NCBI GenBank assembly: GCA_025677815.1
Contig: JAIXMP010000063.1
Location: forward strand, 1 to 64,000
DNA length: 64,000 nt
From: Phascolomyces articulosus
Lineage: Eukaryota; Mucoromycota; Mucoromycetes; Mucorales; Lichtheimiaceae
Direction: 5' to 3'
This document shows, in pieces, positions 1 through 12,125 of the stretch. Made by a program: the position numbers and the translations under genes. Each line of letters begins with the position of its first letter. Within the stretch, counting starts at the first letter, position 1. Under the pieces are notes generated by a model. It was not told where the DNA came from, did not search any database, and worked only from the letters and a program-made list of their open reading frames with translations.

Positions 1-17
1 ATTGATCCAGGTTATAA

Positions 18-1023
18 AGATATGTCATTGGTGGACCTTCTCCCGAAGCAGCATTGGACAAAGGAGGTTGTGAGCGATTTTGTAAATTTGCCCTTGATTA
101 CGGGCTTGATATTGTCGTAGGCACCATTATTGAACGCGATCCTGACGATGGTCGACTGTACAATTGTTGTTACTATATCAATAACGATGGTTCTGTGTTA
201 ATGGAATATCGAAAAGTTCATTTGTGGCACCCAGAACGTGATTATCTGCATCAAGGTATATAATTTACAATGTTCCACTTTTTGTTTTTTCAAAAACACA
301 ATGTAGATATGATTATAATATAATGACTTGTTACTAGGAAAACGAGGATTTAATACAGCTAAGAATCGCTTTGGTATTACTGTGGGTATGTTATGGCAGA
401 ATTGAAGTAGGAAATCTGGAAATGTTTTATACTAATAATGCACGTTAATTAAACAGGGCTAGCAATTTGTTGGGATATTGCATTTCCTGAAGCATTTCGC
501 CATATGGCGTTAAAGCATCATGCACAACTTGTCATTGCGCCAGGTAGCATATTTTATTAATACGACATCAAAGACATTGGGAGTCTGAGGATTAAAAAAA
601 TATTTACTCTTTTCATTTTCTTTTCAATTAGCCTATTGGACTCTGGAAGACGCTGGGCCCATTGGTATGAAATACAATCCAAACAGTGAGACAAAATTCG
701 TTGACTACGTATGTACTACTCGAGCAATTGAAAATGAGATTTGTATGGTATTTTGCAATGGAGCAGATGCTAGTGAAGGTCAAGTAAAGCCACCCTTAGG
801 TACGATGGCAGGTGCTACTCAAATTACTGTCCCTTTCTTGGGGTGTATAGCTCGTTGCAGTGATCGTACTGAAGAAATGATCATTGCTGATGTAAATGTG
901 AAACAATTGACAGATGATGCAGAAAAGGTTTATAAGATTAGAAAGGATTGGAAAGAAGGCAAAATATTTGGTGGAAACCCCAAATATGAAACTGAAACCA
1001 TCATCCCATCAACATCCCACTAA
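18..1023 (+). CDS. Carbon-nitrogen hydrolase (nitrilase superfamily), 5' end outside the window
   Basis: This is the C-terminal two thirds of a nitrilase-family amidase/nitrilase, which hydrolyses a C-N bond through a Glu-Lys-Cys triad. Four exons read cleanly: about 18-255, 338-385, 457-543 and 632-1023, and every junction keeps frame. The catalytic Lys lies in EYRKVHLWHPE and the catalytic Cys in LAICWDIAFPE. The triad Glu would lie upstream of position 18, where the frame closes, so an acceptor near 18-19 is likely. The segment after the Cys (VIAPAYWTLEDAGPIGMKY) is the usual following strand and loop. The substrate cannot be read from the sequence. The protein ends in IIPSTSH. The gene is convergent with the P450 to its right. 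I am sure of the family, not of the specificity. Confidence 0.87.
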
Positions 1024-1579
1024 GAACAATTTCCTTTGTTTCTCTCTCTCTTCCAACATTTGTTTATATTCGTACTATTAAATAGTATAATAATAAATGA
1101 TAATGGTATCACTTGTTTTCACTATCAATTATAATGAAGGCTATAGCACTGTAAAAAATATAACATGAATCGTATGTTTTCGAAAATTACAGTAATAAAA
1201 CTACCGAATTGCTTGGAAATAAAAAAATGACATCTTAAGAAAATGCACCTTCATGTTGCATTCTCTGTTTGTAATAAAAGAATACTTTCATCATCTTCAA
1301 TGTATCTTTATCCATTTTACAACGTATAATTATATGATAATATAGAATTATTATTGTTTATATACTTAAAAATGTAAAGGTAATATCATAATACAATATT
1401 TTTCTTAAAAAAAATATGAATGTCTTTTTTTTGTGCGTTATAAAAAAAAGTGAATGGAATGGAATATTGATAAAAATGGGGATACAGTGTATAAAGTAAA
1501 AGCATGTTAAAGAGAGTATGTAATGAGGGAAATGGAGAAAGTATCTATCGTGGGGTGCTATATATATATTTTTGCTTCC
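1024..1579. other. Convergent intergenic region
   Basis: AT-rich DNA between the 3' ends of the hydrolase and the P450. It holds several A/T runs that could serve as polyadenylation signals for both genes. No coding signal is seen on either strand. Confidence 0.6.
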
Positions 1580-3737
1580 TTAGGCAGAACGCTTGTTAAC
1601 ATAGACATTCATACCATCCTTCATTGGTAAAGTTAAAGACACTTGATAAGTAATATCCTGACCAGGAACAATGGTAAATTCATAGCGCTTCACAAAAAAG
1701 ATAATAGCAACAATGGCTTCCAAAGTTGCCAAATTTTGACCCAAGCAGACACGTGGGCCACCGTGGAAAGCAGGCCATTGACCTTGAGATTCACGACGAA
1801 GCTCACCATTGTCACCGATCCATCGTTCGGGGATAAATTGCTTGGCGTTCTTCCAGATCTGTTCGTTACGACCTTGAGCCCATGGGGACCACATCACACT
1901 AAAGAAAAAATATAGAGTGATTAGTAACGTTTATCAAAAATATAGTTATCGTTACGTATTCTGATGCAGAATTGATTGTACTTACTAGTCACCCTTCTTG
2001 ATTTGAGTGCCATCGGGCCAGACATCGTCGTTCAATGCGTACTTTTGGTTATTAGGAACGGAAGGATGTAATCTCAAAACTTCGTAAAGACTACATAATA
2101 ATTAAAAGAAATAAATGAGTCTCTTGAATTCACATCATTATAAAGTGTCAGTTCATATATACATACACAGCATGAGCATATTTCATATTCTTGATAGCTT
2201 CATAAAGAGCAACTGGATCGTCTTCCATTTCATCAGTAATGTGTTCTCTAATTTCGTTTAATAATTTGTATTCGACACGAGGGTTATTGCACAAGTTGTA
2301 GAAAGTCCAGCTTAATGCTTGAGCAGTAGTATCACGACCAGCGATGACAAAGTTCAAGATCATATCACGAAGCTAATATTGTATAAGAGAATATATTAAT
2401 ATTTAGTTGACTTTAATTATTGCAAGCTAATAAAATAATAGAAAAGAAATAATTACCTCTTTGTTATTCAAAGGCTCGCCATGTTGGTTGCTTGCATTCA
2501 TGAAACGAGACAGTAAATCGGTATGAACTTCACCGTTTGCCATTTGAGCACGACGACGATCAATCACTTCATTAGCAAAGTCATCCACCACCTTAAGATG
2601 GTCATTAATAGACATCTTCCATGGCATCAAGACCTTTTGAAGGCCTTCAGTTATACGCCATGCAGGATTGACGAAACGTTGGAATGAGTTCATTTGACAG
2701 ATATCGAATGATGCAGCAAATGGAACTTTATCTTGCGAAGCCAAGGCATTCAATTCAACACCAAAACCAAGCCTGTTAAAAAACAATATCCAATATACTT
2801 GATAAGTTTTTTGAAACATGAAATAGTCTATTGTACAATGTATAAATTATAACCAAAGGAAAAAAAAAGACTTACAAAATGAAAGAATCAAGAGTGAATT
2901 TGAACATGATATCATGGAAATCAACAGGTTTACCATTTTGACATGCTTTGTCAAAGATGTTTTCGCTCATGTATTCAATTTCCTTGATAAATACTCTGCT
3001 GAAATCATCTCTGAAGTTCTTTACATTAAAGACCAAACTGGCAGTCTTACGTTGATACCTATAAACAGTTAATTGAATCAATATTACTTAGTAACGATGA
3101 AGCAAAGTTATTATTGACAGAAGAATGATAATAACATAAAATTAATACTCACTTCCATTGTTCACCATTAGCATTGAAGATACCATGACCGAAGAGTTCT
3201 TGGGTAGCACCATCTAGTTGTGGACCTTTGACATAGTTGGAAAAGTTATCTATAATATATAATGATTAATAACCAGAAAAAAAAATTGGCAACAAAGCAG
3301 TAACTGATAGAATACCTTTCAAGATATGTTCAACGTTTTGTGGGTTGATAGTAATAATACTACGAGGAATACCCAATGCAGAGGTTGTACTACATTATTT
3401 GCAGGAATTAGAATGAATTTAATGAGTGTTAAAACGTGTGTTATAGCTATGATTATTCGACATATTATTTTGAAATAATTTACGTTGTTAAAGCACCAGT
3501 CGTTTCGAATCCAACCATGAATAAATCATGCATCTTTTCTTTGTTGGCAACAATAGAAGGTAAAGCACCAATAAGTGGCCAGCCAGGTTGTGCGACAATA
3601 CCTTCACGATGTTCATCAAAGATGGCACGATCAGGATATTTCAAGGCCAATAAACCGAGAACGGCAGCAGCAGCACCACCTGCTGCACCAATCTTTTGTA
3701 ATACATCGTTATTCTTTCTATTTCCAAAGACTGACAT
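1580..3737 (-). CDS. Cytochrome P450 monooxygenase
   Basis: Membrane-bound haem monooxygenase of roughly 520 residues in about eight exons. The start at 3737 gives an N-terminus with a hydrophobic Ala/Leu-rich anchor near residues 15-32, then a proline-containing hinge (AQPGWPLIGALPS). Canonical marks follow in order: helix-C segment ending NANGEQWK then YQRKTASLVFN; I-helix oxygen-binding AGRDTT (near 2335); K-helix ExxR in YEVLRLHPSVP (near 2080); PERW in the meander; and the haem loop FHGGPRVCLGQ with the ligand Cys (near 1740). The introns I checked have GT and AG ends; the first one was followed base by base and keeps frame. The motifs suggest the CYP52/CYP4-type clan of fatty-acid or alkane hydroxylases, but family and substrate need a tree. 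A partner reductase is not in the window. Confidence 0.93.
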
Positions 3738-5214
3738 GATGGAGTATTATATTATTATTGTTGTAACGAAAAGAGGAAGATTTATGCAAGTGAGAAAAGA
3801 AGTGTAGAGTTATTTAACTGTAAAGAAAAAGAAAAAATCACAAGGAAAAAAAAAAATTGGCGTGGTTTTTATATGAAAATTGTCGGTGATCACAATACAT
3901 CATGTCTTTTTGTTTACGTGACACAAACTTCATTTTTTTACCCCGCTTTTTTAATTGTATTTACCAAAGTTCCTCTTCATCATCATCTACTTGTTATTGT
4001 TCTTTCTATAGGGAAAAGGTAAAGGTATATTATCATGAATATATATTATCGATACATATGATGATTATATTTCTATTGAATATAATGAATATATTGTTTA
4101 AAATATATAGAAAATAATAGCTTGGAAGAATTTGAATTTTTTTTATTCATTTCTGAATTTAATAAGCCTAAACTTACCTTTTTGGAATAAATGTCATTGC
4201 TAATCTGGGTAAACACATTCGGATATATGTGGAGAAAGCTTCTTTTTACCGTATAAAAAAATATTATGGCGTTTCACTTTTTACCCCTCTCTCCTTCATT
4301 CTATTATTTCTTCACACATCCCCATCCATCATTGCCTCATCTTATTTTATCTTTTGTCTGTTCAAACTTTGACAAATACATTAATATGAAAACCATCTCT
4401 TTAAAAATGTTACAAAAGCTTTTTTTGACTATAAACCAATAGTTCACAATGATTCATAAACAGATAAACTAAAAAAAAAAATAAAGAGTCCAGTGCTTTC
4501 CCCACCCAAAATTGAAAATAAAGAAGCAAAAGAACTAGCATATGCATATGAATACCCCATTCATTTTTGTTTTTTGTTTTTTTTTTTCCTAAGCCATTCC
4601 AAGTACACCATTCATCTCTTCCAAAAGATAATTCATATAGAATGTATGTTCATATAGGAGTGTATGATTATCTATTAAATAGAGTAATACTTCTTATTCT
4701 TATTTTTACTAACTATTATTCTAATGTTTTGTTGAGTATCATCATCATTGTATTAATCCTTCAAATACATCAAAAAAAGCTTCTTGGTGAGAGTTCATCT
4801 CCGATTGACATATGTACAGATCGAGGAGTTTATTTTTATATAGCGTCATGGTTATACTTAAATATGTAACTTGATGTATCATCTCCATAAAAAAAACAAA
4901 GTAAAAAGTATAAAAACGTTTGTCATAACCTCTTTTATACGATAAAAGGTTAGAAACTATTCTTCGGATACTGACGCGTAATTCCTTTTCCTATTCTTTT
5001 GTATTACAACAAATAATTCTGATTCTACGCTTTATATATATAGCTTCGCGTCCCCTCATTTTTACTTTCGCGTGACCTCCACTTTTTACGCACACTATAA
5101 TTCTTTGTTATTTTTACATTTGTATTCTGCTATTATTATGCTTGTATCTCATTATAATTAACTATAATTTATTTGTTAGAATTTTACATTGGTATGCATT
5201 CAGAATATAAATAA
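3738..5214. other. Intergenic region upstream of the P450
   Basis: AT-rich DNA holding the presumed P450 promoter at its left end (A-rich tracts at 3810-3860). Open frames at 3902-4117 and 4567-4869 are low-complexity Phe/Tyr/Ile/Leu readings of AT-rich DNA with no domain pattern. I see no supported gene. Confidence 0.5.
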
Positions 5215-5625
5215 TAGCAAAAACAAAAATTATAGCATCTCCTCCAGTAAATGGACTTTGGAAAAAATAAAGATCTGGAATATTTACACGTGTGCAACTA
5301 TCCTGAATTGCTATCAGTCAACTGAATGATATAATGTTTATCATGAATTAGTAAAAAAAAAAAAAAAGAAAACTTATAAACAGTGAAATAACCCAGGTTG
5401 TTGCAAACCAAGTAAACACAAAGCAACATGTTGGTGCATAAAGATATGGAAGTGCCAAACTTGCTACAGAAGAAAAGAATATATATTATGGAATCAAAAG
5501 TTAATAAAAAATAGATGATTCAACAAAATTTACGTTAAGCACTGTTGTTTAGCGCGTTCTTTATACAACAAAAAACTTGCCGTTTGCTGAAATGACAATT
5601 TCGAAGTTAGTTTTACCTGAAGGGC
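5215..5625 (-). pseudogene. Possible exon remnants of a small membrane protein
   Basis: Three exon-like stretches read on the minus strand. One follows a good acceptor (TTGTCATTTCAG) and ends at a GTAAAT donor near 5535. The next starts after TTCTGTAG near 5470 and reads as a very hydrophobic helix (ALPYLYAPTCCFVFTWFA). The last reads IPDLYFFQSPFTGGDAIIFV, continues hydrophobic and ends at a stop near 5160-5215. The phases do not all agree and no start was found, so this may be a decayed gene or chance. I do not recognise the family. Confidence 0.25.
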
Positions 5626-5870
5626 TTGAAGTTGAGAGTACGGAAAAGCAACTCTATATATATGCAAGATTTTATTGTTTACGACTAATTTTTTTTTTTT
5701 ACAGACTTATGGAATCTACCTTTAGGCGATTGGAAAAATATAACCAAATACGATTTTCGTTTTGTATTGCTTTGCACATCAAGAAGATTCCAAATGCAAC
5801 GCACATTTAACATATTCAAAAGATATAAAGGAACTGAGAACCCAATTCAAACAGATCCTATGATTTCCTT
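5575..5870 (+). other. Coding-like fragment of unknown origin
   Basis: After a strong polypyrimidine tract and CAG acceptor near 5704 the plus strand reads openly as a non-repetitive protein segment (starting LWNLPLGDWKNITKYDFRF) for about 55 codons. A second open stretch (MTISKLVLPEGLEVES) precedes it. It overlaps minus-strand readings, so at most one is real. I recognise no family. Confidence 0.2.
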
Positions 5871-5879
5871 TAATGATGA

Positions 5880-6360
5880 TCGAAGTGCAGGTAAGATTCA
5901 TTCAGCAACAATAGGTAGGTTGTTGGCGTTAAGATTTTCTAGACGGTCACTAAGGTACTTTTCGCGGTAAAGGATATTTGCTGGAGTGTCATGCAAAATA
6001 TTCAGCCTATTCCCTTTTCCATACTTGAACTTCATAGCCACCAGATATCTTCGTATAGAACGTACATTGTTCGCTTGGTGGTCTGTACCTTCAAGAAACT
6101 CTTTGACGTGTTTTGCAAAAGTTGGTTTACCTTTTGCGTTGCGTTCACCAATGAAATCTCGAATGTGATGATATTGTTCCTTTGTAAAAGTCAATTTAGG
6201 AAACCAAGTATTGATGTCATTTTGACATCTTTATCGTTATTTTATAACCGAATGACTTTGCCTGCCTTTGTTTCTGAAACACCAATGAATTTGGCAAGTA
6301 GCTTGCGAGCTCTGAGTTGTTCTACATCTTCCAGCTGTAATTTCCTCTTATAATATGTGA
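5880..6360 (-). pseudogene. Tc1/mariner-like (IS630-type) transposase remnant
   Basis: Minus-strand reading of a DD34E-type transposase N-terminal half. From 6360 downward there is a helix-turn-helix-like start (QLRARKLLAKFIGVSETKAG), then an in-frame stop. An open stretch from 6194 follows, with the spacer typical of these transposases (MKFKYGKGNRLNILHDTPAN, then YLSDRLENLN). The first catalytic Asp region should follow; after a one-base shift it reads LNESYLHFDHH near 5890-5920, where DESY with a nearby HH is normal, so the Asp itself appears lost. The rest of the protein is missing. At least one stop, one frameshift and a 3' truncation make it a dead copy. I see no terminal inverted repeats. 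Confidence 0.72.
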
Positions 6361-6649
6361 TGAACTAGCTTTAAAGTGAACCAGTAATCATTACTAAATT
6401 GGCTTATAGAGAGGGTTAAATTTTGACATATTACGAAAAAGGTACCATTCAAAAGTATGCCTTCTGAAGTTCAAAAATTTATATCTTCTAAGTCGCATTT
6501 TACACTATGCTTCAATTTTATTATGTGTACGTATCATTAATGTTTTCAGGCTATTTGAACTGATTTCTAATTGGGTTGTTCTTATTAGACTTACAAAAAA
6601 AAAAAAGAAAAAAAAAAGCAAAGCACATAAGCAAAACAAGAGGTGCAAA

Positions 6650-7440
6650 GGATGATTGTATTGGTGATCTCGTAGCAATGAAGGATGACGACTTCAAAGC
6701 CCAATCAAGTGTTTTATTTGGATTGGTGGTCTTGTAAGTATATGAATCTTTATCGAAAATAATCTGCTCATCATGTTAAATATGAGGCATCTCGAAATAG
6801 GTTGCAGAAACTACCATTGCTCACCAATGTTGGAGAGAACCATCACTGGAGAAACTAAACTTTGGAGTTCCGTGTTTGATCCTATTCTTTCTTTCATTTT
6901 ATCTGATTCTGATAAAAATATTGTGTCGCATTGGTAAGTGTTAAAGTTTTTTGCATCATGAGTACCATGGGCTCAATACTAAAGTTTGGCACGTTGGGAA
7001 ATAGGTCCAATGTGATCCCTAGTGAAGGAAGCTCAAGCGAATTATTGCAAGTGCATTCTGATGCTCTCATTTGTGAAATCAATCAACTTAGCTGAGGACG
7101 GTCGATAGGATATGGTGAGTAAAGTTGGCTGAACCGACACCTAATCTTGATCTGTTAGGTCAAGATATTATTCGTTTGGCAATCTTGGGTAAAAAGGCTT
7201 TGGTGGATTCCAAATTAAATGCTGTAATCATGCTTCAAATACACGGTCGATTATTATTTCAATTTCAATTTTATTATAATTAATTTATGTAATAAACACT
7301 CACAAAACATTTTTTAGGTTACCATATCAGTGCTTATATTTCAAAATTGATTCCCAGTACAACCATCACTGCCATAATTCAAGTATTGGAAATCCAGTTT
7401 TCCCAGAGTGTTCAAGAAGTTGACTCAAGATAACCTAGAT
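6650..7440 (+). pseudogene. Relic of a repetitive Mucoromycota gene family of unknown function
   Basis: Broken plus-strand exons read, in order: GAKDDCIGDLVAMKDDDFKA; then ERTITGETKLWSSVFDPILS followed by SDSDKNIVSHW; then HSDALICEINQLS, a stop, and GRSIGYGE with KLAEPTP; then DIIRLAILGKKALVDSKLNA. The order FDP, SD...W, DA(V/L)I, IGYGE, KVAEP, RLA is what I remember of a highly repeated mucoralean protein family without a known function. This is recall, not a search result. Stops (for example just before GRSIGYGE), frameshifts and missing residues show decay. It may have been dispersed by a transposon. Confidence 0.55.
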
Positions 7441-7449
7441 ACTCTTCTC

Positions 7450-7733
7450 CACGGCAAAAAAAAAAAAAGAATTTACTTGATTCTGCATTGTTATGAATTT
7501 GAAAATTATCATTGGCGAAGTTGAGGTCATGCAAAAGTAAAAATGGTGGGGTACGAAGTGATAGGAAAAATCAAATAAATTTACCAATAAATCCCTCACT
7601 TTCCCTTTGTTTCCCCCACTTTCCCGATTCTTTTTCTTCTTTATCCCCACTCAACCATAAGATATACATCTTTAAAATAGAGTATCTAGAAACTAAGAAA
7701 TCATGCCTTTTTCTTTCACATGTTTCAAGAAAG

Positions 7734-7777
<44 letters not shown>

Positions 7778-9590
7778 GTTTATACCTTTTAATTCCAATC
7801 TATATATAAAAAATCAGCCATTATAAAATTTTATAAAAAACAACGGCGATCATTTATCGTGTGATAATGCTGGGATATAAAAATTAGCACGTGTCAATCC
7901 CCACACATATCAAATAACGTTTTTTTATGCGGCATTGTATTCCGTGATTATGTTGACAGAATTATACCATGTTTTACAATAAATGACATAACTTTTTATT
8001 GTAACAATTTGGAAATGAAACATTCTAGTTTTGGATATTTGGAAAAGAATACAATACTATAGTTTACTACAGGAAGACTATACGGAATTCAGCAATAACT
8101 ATCAACAGTTTTTCTTTTTAACTTGCTCACATTTTTCATTTCTACAAGGGAGGTGTCTGCTTCATTATCACTTACACTATGTGCTTTCTTTTCAAAAAAA
8201 AAAAAATCGAATTAGAGTATTCAAAAATTGAAAAAAAAGTGGTAGCGAATATACTTTTTGTAGGATTGCATCAATGTTTGTTTTGAAACATCCTTAGTCT
8301 TGAAGCATCATTGTTTTGTGGTTCTGCTTGAAGGATCTCGAATACATCCATTTTATATAACATTATAGTGCATTTTACAGAGCCAGCTTTATAACAAAAA
8401 ACACTTTCATTATGATTTTTTTATTATTTTTGATCTACTTAATGATTGTTCTTTCTTCAGTAACGCATCTGCTACGTCAAACAATAGAATTAAATGAAAA
8501 ATGGATTATTTTCTTTTAAAAGAAAAGCATGGATGAGAATAATTTTATTAAATAAGGAAAAACAAAAAAAAAGCGGATTGTTATCGAATTCATTTTTATT
8601 AGATATTTATCACGAGTTGGCATAGTAAATGAATCTCAAGAAAAAATATCGAGTAGTAAATCGGTTTATGCTTTTGATTTTCGTAAATACGGTTCATTAT
8701 GATTAGGATTAAATAATCACTAGTAGGGAAAGTAAGTTAACTTAGTAGGTTGGATGAAAAGGATGAAGAGTGCCGTTTACATTAGTAGGTATGCGTTTTT
8801 TATCCAAAAGAACAAAAAGATATTTTCTGGCTTCCTATAATAATATATATTATTACTTCATCACATTATTAATTACCATATGTCATCAACTAAAATAATT
8901 CGTATAATGCTCGTGGATCTAATATTTTGATTGATTTATACACCACAATTACTTTCATAATATAAAAAAATGTGGTCTATGTACACATTGCTTCAAAAAA
9001 AATACCGCTACCCATTGATGTTTATGACAATTGCTTGGATTCAAAATTATAACAATGAGCACAACGATTCTTTAGCAATATTTTTTTTAAAAAGTATAAC
9101 AATAAGTACATCATTTGATGTTTTGGTCACAACTTTTGAATTTGTAAGAGATAAATATTCAGTCTTTTTATTTTAAAAAAAATAACAAACGAATTATTAA
9201 CTATTTCTATACTCGTGTGAAATAGTCTGCGTATCTGGATATTGTCTTTTTAATGTGCGGGCTTCTTTAAACCTTTCTGCTAATACTATTTCCAGTGTTG
9301 AATAATATAATAAATTTACAGTGTGCCATCGATATAACTGTGATTCTATGACTTTTTACTTAGTTGATAAGCATAACAAACAAAAACTATATAAACTTGG
9401 AAATTCCAAAGAGATTCTACCTAAAAAAAAAAACAAAATTTCACCATCTTTTCTCTTCTTTTTTTTTTTCTTTTTTTTTTTTTTACTAATACTAAAAAGT
9501 CTACAAACAACTAATACAAATTTTTATACCAGCTGCACTTGTGTATGCTGGTTCGTTATCTGAATCATTTGTTTTTTTCTATTTTTTCTT
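7450..9590. other. AT-rich intergenic region
   Basis: No supported gene. It contains the microsatellite at 7734-7777, a CACGTG E-box-like site near 7888, and many A/T runs. Open frames here (7435-7826, 8031-8231, 8970-9176, 9321-9563) are low-complexity. Confidence 0.5.
7734..7777. repeat. Compound (AC)n(AT)n microsatellite
   Basis: About nine AC units run directly into about eleven AT units. This tract generates the spurious long open frames read on both strands. Confidence 0.95.
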
Positions 9591-9599
9591 CCTACTTTT

Positions 9600-10440
9600 T
9601 TTATGCTTCGATAAGATCCAAGGTATTTTGATGTTTCACAAGAATCGGTCTCAAACCTCCGAATTGGCAAACTCCTTCGAAGTTTTACGAAATACCATTT
9701 GTCTACGTGGCATTTATCGAGTACTTCTTAACATAAATCAAGAACACGTACCGAAAGGTGTACCTGTGGCTCACCACACCATTTCTACTGTACCATGAGT
9801 ATTTCAATGTTTTAGGATAAATGTGATGATTTTCTACCTACACTCAGATTACTAATTCGATATTTTAATTCATCTGCTCTGGACATAAACATTCTACCTT
9901 CATTTTTACAGTTATTCAAGTTTCCAAATTGGTCACTTTGTTGCGCCCAGTATTAAAACGAAAATCATTATTGACAACTTCTTTACTACTTTTAAAAATA
10001 CGGACTCAGATATTTCTAACTACCCTTCATTTTGTGGGTAATCACTATCCTCATTTTTACTATTTATTCATCTTCATGCTTAAAAGCATTTCATTTTTAA
10101 AATAATATTCTAAAAACAATCTTCTTTTATTATATATAAAACCTATGTATTTTTACTTTCTTTGTCTCTGTTTTTGGTATGAATGCTGCTATCCTTGTTC
10201 ATTTTCAAATGAAGAATTAAGAGCGTTGAAAGACGCTGCTGTACACCAGAAGAGCACATCTACGTGGCAAGCAGCCTTGTTGAAAGCGCAGCTTGGATCA
10301 CATCATATACCAACCAAGGTATACCTGTAGACGCTTCCCCTTGCATCAGTAGATCTGTTGGAAAGCTAAAGATGTTGAAAGACGCCGTCTTCTGGTGTGT
10401 AACTAGCTTGATTTGATTTTGCTAAAAAAAAAATAATTAA
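9600..10440 (+). other. Unassigned coding-like fragments
   Basis: Two plus-strand stretches look more protein-like than their surroundings: 9610-9800 (KIQGILMFHKNRSQTSELAN onward, ending HHTISTVP) and 10190-10330 (NEELRALKDAAVHQKSTSTW onward, ending in TKVYL). Further codons after a stop read TLPLASVDLLES. No family is recognised and no start or splice model holds. They adjoin the decayed elements to the right and are probably debris of a repeated element. Confidence 0.22.
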
Positions 10441-10559
10441 GAGAATAGGTGTGTTAATATTATTATAAACTAGGATGGGAACAAATAGACCATTCAGAAC
10501 AACATCACTCACGACAAGAAAAGAGAGCAACATAAAAATCAAAATTACACCACTTGGAA

Positions 10560-10865
10560 AATTTTCATTGCGCTTTTTTCTAAATCCCGGATTTTGGGCT
10601 GCGGCATATTTCTGTCAACCACGAATCAACAAGTACTGACTTTAATGCTGCTGGTTTGTACTTGTCCTCCCATTCACGTTTGACTTGATTAGAGGCCTTC
10701 TGTACCCAAGTCAATGGTCAGTTTTCGTCACCCCACCATTCTTTCTTACATAGTGGATCAAGGAATGTTGTGATCGCATATACCGGTTGCTCGGCCTTTT
10801 GATAATATCGCGCTAACGCACCTCGTGCCTGCTTTGCTGCTTCAACCATCGAACTCGAGTACTAT
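10560..10865 (-). pseudogene. hAT-type transposase C-terminal remnant
   Basis: The minus strand from about 10862 reads VEAAKQARGALARYYQKAEQ, then VYAITTFLDPLCKKEWW, an in-frame stop after GDEN, then WVQKASNQVKREWEDKYKP. This pattern (Ala-rich helix, KYY, a Tyr-Ala/LDP segment, a late W...W...Y) is that of the region just before and within the hAT dimerisation domain. No catalytic domain and no terminal repeats are visible. It is a short dead fragment beside another relic on the same strand. Confidence 0.5.
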
Positions 10866-11024
10866 AAGATATATATATATAAATTGATAAAGCATGCAAG
10901 TCCTCTCCTTTTTTGTATAAAAAAATAAAAAGACCCTTTCAACAATTTAAGCTACAAATACTGACCTCGTTTTCGAAATTATTTTCATATTTTTCAACGT
11001 GTTCGAAAAGTTCATTATACGAAA

Positions 11025-12125
11025 GGATGGTTATGTCGTTAAACGTTCTTATCCACTAGTCTCAAGCTGTCGATATAGCATGTCATACCCGCCAACTGTA
11101 TGATTGGGAACTCCATATTTTGTATCTCCTTTTTGGTCAATTTGGGCAATCCGCTGATAAAACTGTTCAGATGACATTTAATTGACAGATTTCAACTTGT
11201 TACTGTAGTATTTTTGAGTGTTGTTTCTGTCTTTTTTGCTGCTTCATCCGTGAATTCATCAGAGCTGCTATCATCTTCAATCGATATTATACGTAAATCC
11301 AAGTCCTGAAAATTTGCAAGCTGAAGATATCGTATCTCCCCATTGAATGACTAATTTTTCATCATATAGCCAAAAAATTCTTGATAATAATGGAAGTTCC
11401 GAGCATTCATTGACATAGTTATCGGTAAGGGAGTTATTTTTGAAAGTCATATGTTTGAGAATCCGTTGGTAAATGTTCTTTTGAGTTTGGTGTTCTACGT
11501 CAGGCACACTTGGTGCCACCAACTTATCTAATACTTCATTCATTTTTTCACGTTTCGAGCAGTTTTTAATGATTTGGATATTTCTTGGAACAATAAAGCC
11601 TTAGATGGATTTAACGGTGCATGATATCGACGTATAAATAAATGTTCGAACCACTTTTTCAGCATTTTCCAACTGTTCACTCTTAGTATCATTATCTATG
11701 ATACCGTTTTGTAATAACCTACAATACTATTTTTTTTTTTGAAATAAACAATATGACTAAGTTATATGCAAGGAAACCTTTTTTTTCTTAAACGCATTAC
11801 CTTCGCTCTTTTCGCAGGAGGATTGATGGATGTTCTTCTTGACTTACGTCTGTTTGCGTTCGCCTTATTAATGTTTTGATTATCAATTTTCTGAGCATTA
11901 ACGTAAAATAAAGAATTTCTGTTAGTTGGTAATTAAAGCACGAGCTGTTGCTGAATATAAAGGATCACAGTTACCATTACATTGCTTGTTACCTGTCGTA
12001 TTTCCTGGATATTCATAGTTTTTAACTCCAATGCTCACAGTTGCTCACTTTTATTAAGTGCCTTAAATGACTCCAAAAGTTCATCATTATCATTATTGTT
12101 CGAATCACTGTCTCAATTGGTCATG
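11025..12125 (-). pseudogene. Relic of a second repetitive Mucoromycota gene family
   Basis: Read on the minus strand from an ATG at 12125: MTN, a stop, then DSDSNNNDNDELLESFKALN and ALELKTMNIQEIRQ; a basic stretch (NANRRKSRRTSINPPAKRAK, about 11810-11870) ending at a splice donor; an open 88-codon piece (11277-11543) with LDKLVAPSVPDVEHQTQKNI and WGDTISSACKFSGLGF; and near 11030-11200 CHLNSFISGLPKLTKKEIQN with QLAGMTCYIDSLRLVD. This order matches my memory of a mucoralean multicopy protein with a conserved GDTISSAC...SGLG block and unknown function. At least three stops and several shifts make it inactive. The basic patch suggests a nuclear protein; no enzyme motif is seen. Confidence 0.55.

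Noticed and set aside
7571..7826. Open frames on both strands with IYIYIY and VCVCV runs
   Set aside because: Produced by the (AC)n(AT)n microsatellite.
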